From SIG603 sp964370775 (GTDB lineage: Bacteria; Bacillota; Clostridia; Oscillospirales; Acutalibacteraceae): a stretch of DNA of 64,000 bases. The notes below the pieces were generated by a model that worked only from the letters and a program-made list of their open reading frames with translations, was not told the origin of the DNA and did no database searches. The position numbers were made by a program, and so were the translations under genes. Location of the stretch: the NCBI GenBank assembly GCA_964370775.1, contig CAYJKT010000016.1, positions 1 through 64,000 of the forward strand, read 5' to 3'. Shown piece by piece: positions 34,029 to 42,668 of this stretch (position 1 is the stretch's first letter; every line of letters starts with the position of its first letter).

Positions 34029-35084
34029 TTAAACCTGTGGTGGAAAACAAGATTTCCCCAGTACTAAACGACCAGAGATATACTCAGTCTTTTGCACGTT
34101 TTCTTTTCCCTCTATAGTGTCGATAGTTCGCTTTACCAAAGACGAAAAAACCTCTTTAAAATTATATTCAAACGTTGCTAGGCTAGGCGTAATGTGTCGT
34201 CCGTTAGGGTGGCCGTCAATTCCTATAACAGAAATTTCGCTCACAAGGTCTGGTTTATATGTGCTAATAGCTTTAAGTACGCCAAAAGCCACTGCGTCAT
34301 TATTTGCACATATAACACTAGGGTAATCGCTGTCACAGTTTTTTAGCATGTTAAATGCAGCAGTGTAGCCACTGTCTTCAAGAATACCTCCATAGCACAT
34401 CCATTTATCTTTAATGGTTAAGCCGTGTTTTAACATTCCGTTTAAAAATGATTTATGCCTTTGAAGAGACGAATAATATCTAATATCGCCGTCAATTATA
34501 GCTATGTCCCTGTGCCCAAGCGAATACGCATAGTCTATGATTTTTTCGCCTGTGTTTTTATCAAAATTAACAGAAATCCTATTGTCTTCCCAGTCTCCGT
34601 CTTTGTGGTGGTCGAAAACACCAACCACGTTACCAAGCTCAATTAGCTCCTCAATTAAAGGCTCGTTGTTAGTAGCACCTATAAAAATGCCTCCGTCTAT
34701 CCTACCTTGCATGAATATACTTTTGATTTTATCCACGTTCTCCTTAGATTTTAAGTCGCTTACCAAGCAAGACAAAACAAGGTAGTCTTCCTCTGCGGCT
34801 GTCTCGGTAGCATACATAAAAAAGGAGCTTGTAAGGCTATCGTTTGCGATATTATAATCTATTTTATCTGTGCTATGCACCCAAAATAAGCCGATAGTAC
34901 GGTTTTTCTTACCGACTAACAGCTGACCACTTAGCAATGGATAGTACGAGTTCTCGTCTATAACTTTCATCACTTTATCTCTTGTTTCTTTTGGGACGTT
35001 TGCATATCCGTTTATAACTCGGCTTACAGTACTTCTTGATACCCCAGCCATTCTTGCAATATCTGCACTAACTATTTTTTTCAT
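34029..35084 (-). CDS. LacI-family transcriptional regulator
   Basis: The 351-residue repressor has an N-terminal helix-turn-helix (residues 4-25: SADIARMAGVSRSTVSRVIN), a hinge, and a periplasmic-binding-like sugar domain with AIIDGDIRYYSSLQRH and PSVICANNDAVAFG. It most likely senses a sugar or sugar-acid and binds AAACACGTGTTT-type operators, three of which are in this window, one in its own promoter. The divergent gene pair (35350-36858) is therefore a likely target. Confidence 0.93.
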   Translation of the reverse strand: MKKIVSADIARMAGVSRSTVSRVINGYANVPKETRDKVMKVIDENSYYPLLSGQLLVGKKNRTIGLFWVHSTDKIDYNIANDSLTSSFFMYATETAAEEDYLVLSCLVSDLKSKENVDKIKSIFMQGRIDGGIFIGATNNEPLIEELIELGNVVGVFDHHKDGDWEDNRISVNFDKNTGEKIIDYAYSLGHRDIAIIDGDIRYYSSLQRHKSFLNGMLKHGLTIKDKWMCYGGILEDSGYTAAFNMLKNCDSDYPSVICANNDAVAFGVLKAISTYKPDLVSEISVIGIDGHPNGRHITPSLATFEYNFKEVFSSLVKRTIDTIEGKENVQKTEYISGRLVLGKSCFPPQV

Positions 35085-35105
35085 TTATCTTCTCTTTTTC
35101 TTTGT

Positions 35106-35154
35106 AAACACGTATTTATGACTTTATTATATCAAAAACTAGTGAAAAGGTCAA
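35106..35154 (-). promoter_or_regulatory. Promoter and operator of the LacI gene
   Basis: On the minus strand TTGACC (35149-35154), 17 bases, TATAAT (35126-35131). The operator AAACACGTATTT (35106-35117) lies at the transcription start, so autorepression is likely. Confidence 0.7.
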
Positions 35155-35242
35155 TATATGCTGATTTTATATCAAAATACAGCTAAAATACACGCTGAAA
35201 TGCTTGTTAAGTAGTTTAAAATAACAAATTTATCAGTAAGTG

Positions 35243-35271
35243 TTGCAAACACGTGTTTATTGTGTTAATAT
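35243..35271 (+). promoter_or_regulatory. Promoter and operator of the VOC-oxidoreductase pair
   Basis: TTGCAA (35243-35248), 17 bases, TAATAT (35266-35271). A perfect 12-bp palindrome AAACACGTGTTT (35247-35258) fills the spacer, so a bound repressor would block polymerase. Confidence 0.7.
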
Positions 35272-35349
35272 ATAATCACATAAAAAGTTATTAAATTTAA
35301 TTGATATATCTATATAATACACAAATATAGATAATTTAGGAGGATAATT

Positions 35350-35802
35350 ATGAACACACCTATAAAACCAGAACAATTTATTCAAATATGCATTGTTGTT
35401 GAAGACATAGAGCTTGCAGCACAAAAATGGGCTAGCATTTTAAATGTGCCAGTGCCAGAGGTTATAGACCGTCATATTGAAGGAAACGAAAACTTCACAT
35501 ACAGAGGCAAGCCAGTTTCATGCGACTTGAAAGTGGTGGATTTTGACATGGGAAGCTATGTTATTGAGCTTCATAAACCTGTTGGTGGAGATAGCACATT
35601 CCAAGAATTTATGAACGAGCACAAATATGGTGTTCATCACATAGGTTTTGAAGTGGGTGACAAAAGAGACACAGTGGTTAAAGAGTTAGAAGCTGAGGGC
35701 TTTGACATGAGAACTATAGGATATTATCCTGGTAGCAGTTGGACTATAGTTGATAGTGAAAAAGAGCTTGGTGTTAACTTGAACATCAAACCAGTAAGAT
35801 AA
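35350..35802 (+). CDS. VOC-family (glyoxalase/epimerase-like) protein
   Basis: A 150-residue vicinal oxygen chelate protein resembling methylmalonyl-CoA epimerase and glyoxalase: PEQFIQICIVVEDIELAAQKW at the N terminus, VIELHKPVGG, GVHHIGFEV. Metal ligand residues H and E are visible. It is 9 bases before an oxidoreductase gene and controlled by the adjacent LacI operator, so a sugar-acid step is likelier than detoxification. Confidence 0.78.
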   Translation: MNTPIKPEQFIQICIVVEDIELAAQKWASILNVPVPEVIDRHIEGNENFTYRGKPVSCDLKVVDFDMGSYVIELHKPVGGDSTFQEFMNEHKYGVHHIGFEVGDKRDTVVKELEAEGFDMRTIGYYPGSSWTIVDSEKELGVNLNIKPVR

Positions 35803-35811
35803 GGTGAGTTT

Positions 35812-36858
35812 ATGAGCAAAAAAATTATTAGAGTGGCAGTAGTTGGTTGTGGTAAAATTTCTATTGTGAGACATGCACCAGAATATCACAATAACCCTAA
35901 CTGCGAGATAATCGGTTTTTACGACTACAACACAGAAAAAGCGCAGGAACTAGCTGATATTTATGGTGGTAAAGTGTTTGCTAGTTTTGAAGAAGTTTTA
36001 GCAGACAAAACGATAGATGCCGTGAGTATATGCACACCGAATGTTTTACATGCAGATAACTGCCTTAAAGCGCTAGAAGCTGGCAAAGACGTGTTAGTTG
36101 AAAAACCTATGGCTGTTACTGCTGAAGAAGCTATTGCTATGGTTGACAAAGCTAAGGAAACTGGCAGAATTCTTATGCCGGGGCACAATCAAAGATTTGT
36201 TTCAGCTCATAACAAAGCGAAAGAATTAATTAAAAACGGAACTATCGGCAGAGTTATAAGCATACAAACAAACTTCACTCACAGCGGGCCAGAGATTTGG
36301 AGCGTTGAGAAGCAGAATTCATGGTTTTTCTCTGACACGTTAGCAGGTTTTGGTGTTTTAGGCGACTTAGGTTCTCATAAAATTGATTTAGTGAGATATC
36401 TATTAGATGACGAGATTATGGAACTGACAGCAATGCTTGACACTCTTGATAAAAAAACAAGTGACGGCACACCGATTGCCTTAGAGGATAATGCAACTTG
36501 TATTTTTAAGACAGAAAACGGCATTAAAGGTACAATGAATGTGAGCTGGACAAACTATGGCAAAGAGGACAACAGCACTATAGTTTATGGTTCTTTGGGA
36601 ACTATGAATATTTATGGAAGTGACTTAGACGATATTGTTATTGACATGAAAGACGGCACAGTTGCAAAGTACAGCGTGGGTAAAATCAGTAGCAACACAG
36701 AACAGTTGAATTCTCATATAATAGATGCATTTATCGATGCGTGTTTATCAAGAAATGAGCCGATTGTTACAGGAGTAGATGGCAAAAATACTTTGCTAAG
36801 TTTACTAGCTGCGATTGAATCGCACAAAACTGGAAAAATTCAAAAAATTGCATATTAA
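35812..36858 (+). CDS. Gfo/Idh/MocA family oxidoreductase
   Basis: The 348-residue NAD(P)-dependent dehydrogenase has VAVVGCGKISIVRHAPEY (residues 8-25), VSICTPNVLHADN, VEKPMAVTAEEA with catalytic Lys, and LGDLGSHKIDL with Asp and His. It pairs with the VOC gene and is the second of two such dehydrogenases likely under the same LacI regulator; the other is at 19880-20932. Confidence 0.9.
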   Translation: MSKKIIRVAVVGCGKISIVRHAPEYHNNPNCEIIGFYDYNTEKAQELADIYGGKVFASFEEVLADKTIDAVSICTPNVLHADNCLKALEAGKDVLVEKPMAVTAEEAIAMVDKAKETGRILMPGHNQRFVSAHNKAKELIKNGTIGRVISIQTNFTHSGPEIWSVEKQNSWFFSDTLAGFGVLGDLGSHKIDLVRYLLDDEIMELTAMLDTLDKKTSDGTPIALEDNATCIFKTENGIKGTMNVSWTNYGKEDNSTIVYGSLGTMNIYGSDLDDIVIDMKDGTVAKYSVGKISSNTEQLNSHIIDAFIDACLSRNEPIVTGVDGKNTLLSLLAAIESHKTGKIQKIAY

Positions 36859-36867
36859 AAACAGAAC

Positions 36868-36908
36868 AACTCCAAAAGTTAGAGCAAAATCTAATTTTTG
36901 GAGTTTTT
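36868..36908 (+). terminator. Rho-independent terminator after the oxidoreductase
   Basis: AACTCCAAAAGTTAGA pairs with TCTAATTTTTGGAGTT around a 6-base loop, ending in a T run. Confidence 0.88.
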
Positions 36909-36927
36909 AATCTGTTATAATATACAA

Positions 36928-36956
36928 TTGACAATGCAGAGTAAAAGGTATAATAT
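36928..36956 (+). promoter_or_regulatory. Promoter of udp-deoB-deoC
   Basis: TTGACA (36928-36933), 17 bases, TAATAT (36951-36956), about 32 bases before the start of udp. Confidence 0.65.
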
Positions 36957-36987
36957 AAAATTAATTAATTTAAGGAGTTGCATTGCT

Positions 36988-37764
36988 ATGAAATATAATG
37001 AAGACGGTTTACAATACCATGTGCAGTTAAAAAAAGGAGATGTTGGCAAATATGTTATTTTGCCAGGCGACCCTAAAAGATGTGAAAAAATTGCAAGACA
37101 TTTTGATGATGCAAAGCTTGTTGCTGATAGTCGAGAATACGTTACTTATACAGGTTTTTTGGACGGTGTGAAAGTTAGTGTAACGTCAACAGGAATTGGA
37201 GGTCCGTCGGCTTCAATCGCTATGGAAGAACTTGTGAAATGTGGTGCAGACACTTTTATTAGAGTTGGCACTTGTGGTGGAATTGACACCGAGGTTGAAA
37301 GTGGACATATTGTGATAGCGACTTCTGCTATTAGAATGGAAGGAACAAGCAAGGAATATGCACCGATTGAGTTTCCAGCAGTTGCAGATTTAGATATTAC
37401 TAATGCTTTGGTAAGCTCTGCTAAAAAGCTAAATGAAAAATACCACGTGGGAGTAGTGCAGTGTAAAGATGCATTTTATGGGCAACACTCACCAGAGGAA
37501 ATGCCAGTTGGATATGAGCTTGCACAAAAATGGGATGCATGGAAAAAAATGGGTGCTAAGGCTTCTGAAATGGAGAGCGCAGCACTGTTTATTGTGGCAA
37601 GTTTTTTAAGAGTAAAATGTGGTTCAGTTTTCTTAACAGTTGCAAACCAAGAACGAGAGAAATTAGGGCTTCATAACCCAGTAGTACACGACACAGAAAG
37701 TGCAATTAAAGTAGCGATAGAAGCGTTAAAAGAGCTTATAAAAAATGATAATAAAACGGAGTAA
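36988..37764 (+). CDS. udp: Uridine phosphorylase
   Basis: The enzyme splits uridine with phosphate to uracil and ribose-1-phosphate. The 258-residue sequence has VILPGDPKRCEKIA, STGIGGPSASIAMEELVKCG, RVGTCGG and SEMESAALFIV, which match NP-1 family uridine phosphorylase. The start is ATG 36988 (AAGGAG upstream); the longer frame from 36898 would run through the promoter. First gene of the nucleoside operon, 3 bases from deoB. Confidence 0.9.
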   Translation: MKYNEDGLQYHVQLKKGDVGKYVILPGDPKRCEKIARHFDDAKLVADSREYVTYTGFLDGVKVSVTSTGIGGPSASIAMEELVKCGADTFIRVGTCGGIDTEVESGHIVIATSAIRMEGTSKEYAPIEFPAVADLDITNALVSSAKKLNEKYHVGVVQCKDAFYGQHSPEEMPVGYELAQKWDAWKKMGAKASEMESAALFIVASFLRVKCGSVFLTVANQEREKLGLHNPVVHDTESAIKVAIEALKELIKNDNKTE

Positions 37765-37767
37765 AAT

Positions 37768-38964
37768 ATGAGTAAATTCAAGAGAATATTTGTTGTGGTT
37801 TTGGACTCTTTAGGAGTAGGCGAAATGCATGATAGTGCAAGTTATGGTGATGTAGGAGCTGACACACTAGGTAATATAGTTAAGAGAAAACAGGATATTA
37901 AAATACCAAATTTAGTGAGTTTAGGGCTTGCTAATTTGCATGATTTGCACGGAATAAAAGGAGTTGAAAAACCTTTAGCTTGCTACACAAAATTAAACGA
38001 AGTGAGTGTAGGTAAGGACACTATGACAGGGCACTGGGAGATGATGGGTATTCAAACAACCACTCCTTTTAAGACATTTACAGACACTGGTTTTCCACAG
38101 GAACTTATAAACTTGTTGAAAGAAAAAACAGGCAGAGAGATTATAGGCAACAAAAGCTCTAGTGGTACTGAGATTTTAGATGAACTTGCTATGCGAGAAA
38201 TAGAACATAGTGAGCTTATAGTGTACACATCTGCGGACAGTGTTTTGCAAATTTGTGGACACGAAGAAAGCATGGGTTTAGATACTCTTTATGAATATTG
38301 CGAAATAGCAAGAGAGCTAACAATGAAAGACGAGTGGAAAGTTGGCAGAGTTATTGCACGTCCGTATATTGGCGATAAAATAGGCGAGTTTAAGAGAACA
38401 CCAAACAGACATGATTATGCACTAGACCCTAGTGGGAAAACAGTTTTAGACAGCATGAAAGACAAAGGTTTTGATGTTGTATCTGTTGGCAAAATTAACG
38501 ATATTTTCAACGGAAACGGAATAACACAGTCTAACAAATCTAAAAGTTCGGTTCATTCCATGGAACAAACTATTGATATTGCAAAGCGAGATTTTACAGG
38601 ATTATGCTTTACTAATTTAGTTGATTTTGATGCACTTTGGGGACACAGACGAGACGCGATTGGTTATGCTGAGGAGTTAGAAAAATTTGATATAAAATTA
38701 GGCGAGTTATTGCCATGTATAAAAGAAGATGACTTGCTTATTTTAACAGCAGACCACGGAAACGATCCAACATATAAAGGCACAGACCACACGAGAGAGA
38801 AAGTTCCTTTTATTGCATATAGTCCGTTGGTACGTACGGGAAAAGAGCTTGCAGAACAAGATAACTTTGCAGTTATCGGTGCGACAATTGCAGAAAACTT
38901 TGGTGTAGATATGCCAGCTGGTACAATAGGAAAATCAATATTAAATGAGATAACATGGGAGTAA
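37768..38964 (+). CDS. deoB: Phosphopentomutase
   Basis: DeoB interconverts (deoxy)ribose-1-phosphate and the 5-phosphate. The 398-residue protein has VVLDSLGVGEMHDSASYGD with metal-binding Asp residues, KDTMTGHWEMMG, DTGFPQEL and LTADHGNDPTYKGTDHTRE, all typical. It links Udp to DeoC. The gene reads directly on from udp. Confidence 0.96.
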   Translation: MSKFKRIFVVVLDSLGVGEMHDSASYGDVGADTLGNIVKRKQDIKIPNLVSLGLANLHDLHGIKGVEKPLACYTKLNEVSVGKDTMTGHWEMMGIQTTTPFKTFTDTGFPQELINLLKEKTGREIIGNKSSSGTEILDELAMREIEHSELIVYTSADSVLQICGHEESMGLDTLYEYCEIARELTMKDEWKVGRVIARPYIGDKIGEFKRTPNRHDYALDPSGKTVLDSMKDKGFDVVSVGKINDIFNGNGITQSNKSKSSVHSMEQTIDIAKRDFTGLCFTNLVDFDALWGHRRDAIGYAEELEKFDIKLGELLPCIKEDDLLILTADHGNDPTYKGTDHTREKVPFIAYSPLVRTGKELAEQDNFAVIGATIAENFGVDMPAGTIGKSILNEITWE

Positions 38965-38966
38965 AT

Positions 38967-39623
38967 ATGGACAGACAAAGTATATTAAACATGGTAGACC
39001 ACACACTACTATTGCAGACATCAACATGGGAACAAATTAAGAAAATATGTGACCAAGCTATGGAGAACAAAACAGCTTCTGCGTGTATTCCACCAAGTTT
39101 TGTAAAGCAAGTTAAGGAGTATGTGGGAGACAGATTAGCTGTGTGCACAGTTATTGGTTTTCCTAATGGTTATAACACGACTAACACCAAGGTTTTTGAG
39201 ACAAAAGATGCTACCGAAAACGGCGCAGATGAGATTGATATGGTTGTTAATTTAACAATGGTAAAGGACAAAAAATATAGCGAAATTCAAGAAGAAATTG
39301 CAAGAATAAAACATGCTTGTGGAGATAAGGTTTTAAAAGTAATTATAGAGACATGTTTTTTAACGGAAGAAGAAAAGGTTGAAATGTGCAAAGTAGTAAC
39401 TAATGCTAAGGCTGATTTTATTAAGACTTCAACAGGTTTTGGCACAAATGGCGCTACTTTAGAAGATATAATTCTTATGAAAAACAATGTGGGAAAAGAA
39501 GTTAAAATCAAAGCAGCAGGTGGCGTTAAATCGCTTAAAGATGCAGAGGATTTTATTGAAAATGGTGCAAGTAGAATTGGAACTAGTAGGCTGATTAGCG
39601 ATAAATCTGATAGCAGTTATTGA
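38967..39623 (+). CDS. deoC: Deoxyribose-phosphate aldolase
   Basis: DeoC splits deoxyribose-5-phosphate to acetaldehyde and glyceraldehyde-3-phosphate. The 218-residue protein has NMVDHTLLLQTST, VCTVIGFPNGYNTTNTKVFE, KVIIETCFLTEEE, the Schiff-base lysine in FIKTSTGFGTNGAT, and KIKAAGGVKSLKDA. The ATG at 38967 is best because GGGAG precedes it; the deoB end overlaps the longer frame. The C terminus ends GTSRLISDKSDSSY, a little unlike GTSSG of other DeoC. Confidence 0.95.
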   Translation: MDRQSILNMVDHTLLLQTSTWEQIKKICDQAMENKTASACIPPSFVKQVKEYVGDRLAVCTVIGFPNGYNTTNTKVFETKDATENGADEIDMVVNLTMVKDKKYSEIQEEIARIKHACGDKVLKVIIETCFLTEEEKVEMCKVVTNAKADFIKTSTGFGTNGATLEDIILMKNNVGKEVKIKAAGGVKSLKDAEDFIENGASRIGTSRLISDKSDSSY

Positions 39624-39673
39624 ACAATTTAATCTAATATTTTCTGAAATGATGGAATAATAAGGGCTTTACT

Positions 39674-39824
39674 CAATTTTTCTCGAAAAATTGCGGTTAT
39701 TAGGCAGAGCCTAAGACGTTTTTCGTAAAAAACGGAATTCTTTTTCCTTAGAAGAGCTTTTTTGTAGGTGAATTTTGTCCCGTAGGGGCAAAAGAGGACA
39801 CTTTTTGCGATAGAAAAAGTGTCC
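39674..39824. repeat. Cluster of four small hairpins
   Basis: Within 151 bases after deoC: CAATTTTTC/GAAAAATTG (39674-39693), CGTTTTTCGTAAAAAACG (39717-39734), TTTTGTCCC/GGGGCAAAA (39773-39793) and GGACACTTTTT/AAAAAGTGTCC (39796-39824). The last is followed by a T-poor stretch. One may end the udp operon; the rest of the 288-base stretch to 39911 holds no gene. Confidence 0.5.
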
Positions 39825-39870
39825 TTAATATAAGATTTTCTTCTTTTTTGATTATGATTTACTAAAAATT

Positions 39871-39900
39871 AGAGCGACTATGAATTAACATAGTCGCTCT
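39871..39900 (-). terminator. Rho-independent terminator of the oxidoreductase gene
   Basis: AGAGCGACTATG and CATAGTCGCTCT form a 12-bp perfect stem with a 6-base loop; on the minus strand AATTTTTAG follows. Confidence 0.85.
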
Positions 39901-39911
39901 AAATATTTTGA

Positions 39912-41195
39912 TTAGATATTATCAATAAATGTTTGCATATCGATTACTCTACCACCGTTAATTCTTGACTCCTCTGCGGCAAGAGCTGCAAAATGGCTGT
40001 CCATAGAACGTGTAACAGAAGTTGTTCTCTCGTTTTCTTCTGCTTCTTCAATAAGCATTGTAGTAAAGTCGTTAATCATGCCACTGTCTCCACCACCGTG
40101 TCCGTTAAGGTCAGCACCTAAGCTTATATCATACACAACAGGTTCTTTGCCAAAAGCAGTGAAAGTTATTAGGTTAGTCTTCATATCTCCACGAATTTCG
40201 CCTTTAGTACCCATAATGTGGATATATCTATAGCAGTCTTCTGTGAAAGCACTCATTGTGAAGTTTATTGTGCTACCGTCAGTCATAAGCATGTTAGTAA
40301 CTTGGTGGTCAACTACGTCGTTATCACACTGATAAACACATCTGCCATAAGGACCTGTTTTAATAGCTTCATAAATTTTATCAACTGTAGGATTAACGCA
40401 TAATACATTAGACATGAAAGTACTTTTATGTAAAAAGCCTGTTTTTTCATTTGTTACATAGATTTTCTCTGCATCAAAAAGACATTCATCTTTAGCCTTG
40501 CAACCACCCATACAATAAGGAGTTGAGCCCTCTGGTGCGTTGTCAGAATTAAATATCATACGTGAACCAAAAGAAGAAATTGACTTACATGTTTTGCCTG
40601 TTAACCACAACAAAATATCCATATCATGACATGATTTTTGAAGTATCATAGGGCTAGCTTTTTGGCTATTGCCCCAGTTTCCTCTAACAAAACTGTGAGC
40701 TTGGTGCCAATATCCAACGTTTTCATTAGCATTAACATTAATGATTTCACCAATGTCACCGTCATTAATAATACCTTTAATTTTATTATAGAAACTAGTG
40801 TATCTTAACACGTGACATACTATGATTTTAACATCGCTTTTTTCAGCAGCTTTTAACATCTCGGCACATTCTTTTAAGTCAGGAGAAATCGGTTTTTCTA
40901 AAACTAAGTGATAACCTTTTTCTACTGCTGGAACTGCTTGAGACACATGTTGTCTATCCATTGTGCAAATGCACATAACATCAGCTAACTTAGGTTGCTT
41001 CAACATTTCCTCTGCACTGTCAAAGCAGTTTGCGTCGTCTATGTTGTAAAGTTCTTTTGCTTTTGCTACTTTTTCAGGGACAATATCTGCTACTGCAACT
41101 ACCTTAACTTTGTCTGGAAATTCGTTTTGCATACTAGCATAAATGCTTCCTCTACTTCCGAACCCAGCAATTGCAAATGTGATTGGTTTTTTCAT
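39912..41195 (-). CDS. Gfo/Idh/MocA family oxidoreductase, extended type
   Basis: A 427-residue NAD(P)-dependent dehydrogenase. The N terminus MKKPITFAIAGFGSRGSIYA holds the Rossmann glycines; VMCICTMDRQHV, LVLEKPISPDL and ILQKSCHDMDIL (Asp/His pair) follow. The region FNSDNAPEGSTPYCMGGCKAKDEC... contains several cysteines, unusual in the family. The start is ATG 41195 with GGAGG; the long frame to 41351 would overlap the maturase gene. It is downstream of that gene on the same strand, so sulfated-sugar metabolism is a plausible role. Confidence 0.86.
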   Translation of the reverse strand: MKKPITFAIAGFGSRGSIYASMQNEFPDKVKVVAVADIVPEKVAKAKELYNIDDANCFDSAEEMLKQPKLADVMCICTMDRQHVSQAVPAVEKGYHLVLEKPISPDLKECAEMLKAAEKSDVKIIVCHVLRYTSFYNKIKGIINDGDIGEIINVNANENVGYWHQAHSFVRGNWGNSQKASPMILQKSCHDMDILLWLTGKTCKSISSFGSRMIFNSDNAPEGSTPYCMGGCKAKDECLFDAEKIYVTNEKTGFLHKSTFMSNVLCVNPTVDKIYEAIKTGPYGRCVYQCDNDVVDHQVTNMLMTDGSTINFTMSAFTEDCYRYIHIMGTKGEIRGDMKTNLITFTAFGKEPVVYDISLGADLNGHGGGDSGMINDFTTMLIEEAEENERTTSVTRSMDSHFAALAAEESRINGGRVIDMQTFIDNI

Positions 41196-41287
41196 GATTT
41201 TTCCTCCAATAATAAATGGTAAAATATTTGTAGAACTAGGCTTTTTCCTGTTCTTACATACGTATCTAGCTCTACACCTCTGTAATA

Positions 41288-42430
41288 TTATCCCCTGCGT
41301 ATTCCATTGCTTGCTATAACTCTTGCAATATCGACCATTCTCTGTGTGCAATGGTCAAAAAATTTATAAAATCCAGCACATAATATATTTTTACTGCGAA
41401 CACCATCAACAATAGGCTCGCAATACCTTCTGCAGCCGCCTCTGCAAATAGGTAAGTGCTTACAATTTTTACATTCGTCTACTACATCTAAAGTTCTTTG
41501 CACAAAACCCAGTTTATCGCCTTTTTCGTGTATCTCACCAAAGGTATCTGTTAAGACATTTCCAAGCTTGAAATCGTCTAAAACATAGAAGTCGCATGGG
41601 TATGTTGTGCCGTCGGCTTCTACAACATTTTGGCAAACACAAAGTCCACTCATACCACAAGATTCAGGAGGGTATCCTAATATCATTTCTATGTAGTTTT
41701 CGAATTGTCTTATATGAGGCAAACCTGTTTGAACGAAATCTCTGTGCCATAAGTCAAAAAGATTGCACATAAAAGTGCCAAAGTCCTTAGCGTTAAGGGT
41801 GTAAGGCATTTTTTCGTCCTCTTTACCAAAACCAGGTAAACATGGAATAAACTGCAAATATTCAAACTCTTGTTTTTTGAAAAAGTTATATATGCTTTGT
41901 ATTTTTTTAGCTGTGATAGAGTTAACAACACACAAAATATTAAAGTCAACTTCATGCTTTTTAAGGAAATCAATGCCTTTCATAACGTCTTTATGGCTAC
42001 CTTTTCCGTTTGCATAAGCTCTAAAAGGGTCGTGACAATCTTTAGGTCCATCTAGTGACACTCCAACCAAAATGTTGTGTTTCTTAAAAAATTCAGCCCA
42101 ATCATCATTAATCAAAATGCCATTAGTTTGTATAGCTTTGTTAACAGTAGCTCCATGAATATTATATCTGTCAATAAACATCATTGCTTTTTTAAAAAAG
42201 TCCAAGCCTGCTAGTGTAGGTTCGCCACCTTGAAAAGCAAGTGTAAGCCTTTTTAAATCTTTTGTAAAAGCATTTTTTATCATAGCTTCTAGTGTTTCTT
42301 CGCTCATAATACCATAGCTTTCAGTTTCTCTGTTGTTTGCACTGTCTAAATAAAAACAATACATGCAACGCAAATTACATAGGCTAGAAGCTGGTTTTAT
42401 AAGTAGAGAAGTTTCTGTAATTTTTGTCAT
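41288..42430 (-). CDS. Anaerobic sulfatase maturase (anSME), radical SAM/SPASM
   Basis: It converts the active-site cysteine of sulfatases to formylglycine, without oxygen, in the cytoplasm. The 380-residue protein has CNLRCMYCFY (C18, C22, C25), LAFQGGEPTLAG and a C-terminal SPASM region with CGMSGLCVCQNVVEADGTTYPC and NCKHLPICRGGCRRYC, giving two extra 4Fe-4S clusters. The N terminus SLLIKPASSLCNLRC fits the anSME family. The targets are probably the two CxPxR sulfatases of this window. Confidence 0.9.
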   Translation of the reverse strand: MTKITETSLLIKPASSLCNLRCMYCFYLDSANNRETESYGIMSEETLEAMIKNAFTKDLKRLTLAFQGGEPTLAGLDFFKKAMMFIDRYNIHGATVNKAIQTNGILINDDWAEFFKKHNILVGVSLDGPKDCHDPFRAYANGKGSHKDVMKGIDFLKKHEVDFNILCVVNSITAKKIQSIYNFFKKQEFEYLQFIPCLPGFGKEDEKMPYTLNAKDFGTFMCNLFDLWHRDFVQTGLPHIRQFENYIEMILGYPPESCGMSGLCVCQNVVEADGTTYPCDFYVLDDFKLGNVLTDTFGEIHEKGDKLGFVQRTLDVVDECKNCKHLPICRGGCRRYCEPIVDGVRSKNILCAGFYKFFDHCTQRMVDIARVIASNGIRRG

Positions 42431-42467
42431 TGTTCCTCCATATTTGCTAAAATATATAGTGAAAATA

Positions 42468-42488
42468 TGGTAAAAAATACTTTTACCA
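42468..42488 (-). promoter_or_regulatory. Candidate operator before the sulfatase maturase gene
   Basis: TGGTAAA and TTTACCA, spaced by 7 bases, form an imperfect palindrome just downstream of a TATAAT at about 42494-42499 on the minus strand. TGGTAAAA recurs at 41214, before the oxidoreductase. No protein that binds it is identified. Confidence 0.35.
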
Positions 42489-42593
42489 ATAATATATTAT
42501 AGCAGTATTTACTACCCAAAACCATTTTACTATTTATAATAAATAAAGTCAATTGTTTTATTGAAAATAAGAAAAAATTAAGCGTATAATCAG

Positions 42594-42622
42594 TTGCGTT
42601 TTAGGCTTAAATATGTTAAAAT
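42594..42622 (+). promoter_or_regulatory. Promoter of the ABC-F gene
   Basis: TTGCGT (42594-42599), 17 bases, TAAAAT (42617-42622), about 45 bases before the ATG. Confidence 0.55.
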
Positions 42623-42668
42623 ACTAATATGTATCGAAACACTATTGACAAAGAAGGAATTATTTATT

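Noticed and set aside
36898..36987. Longer N terminus for uridine phosphorylase
   Set aside because: It would translate through the promoter; the internal ATG has a ribosome site and matches the family.
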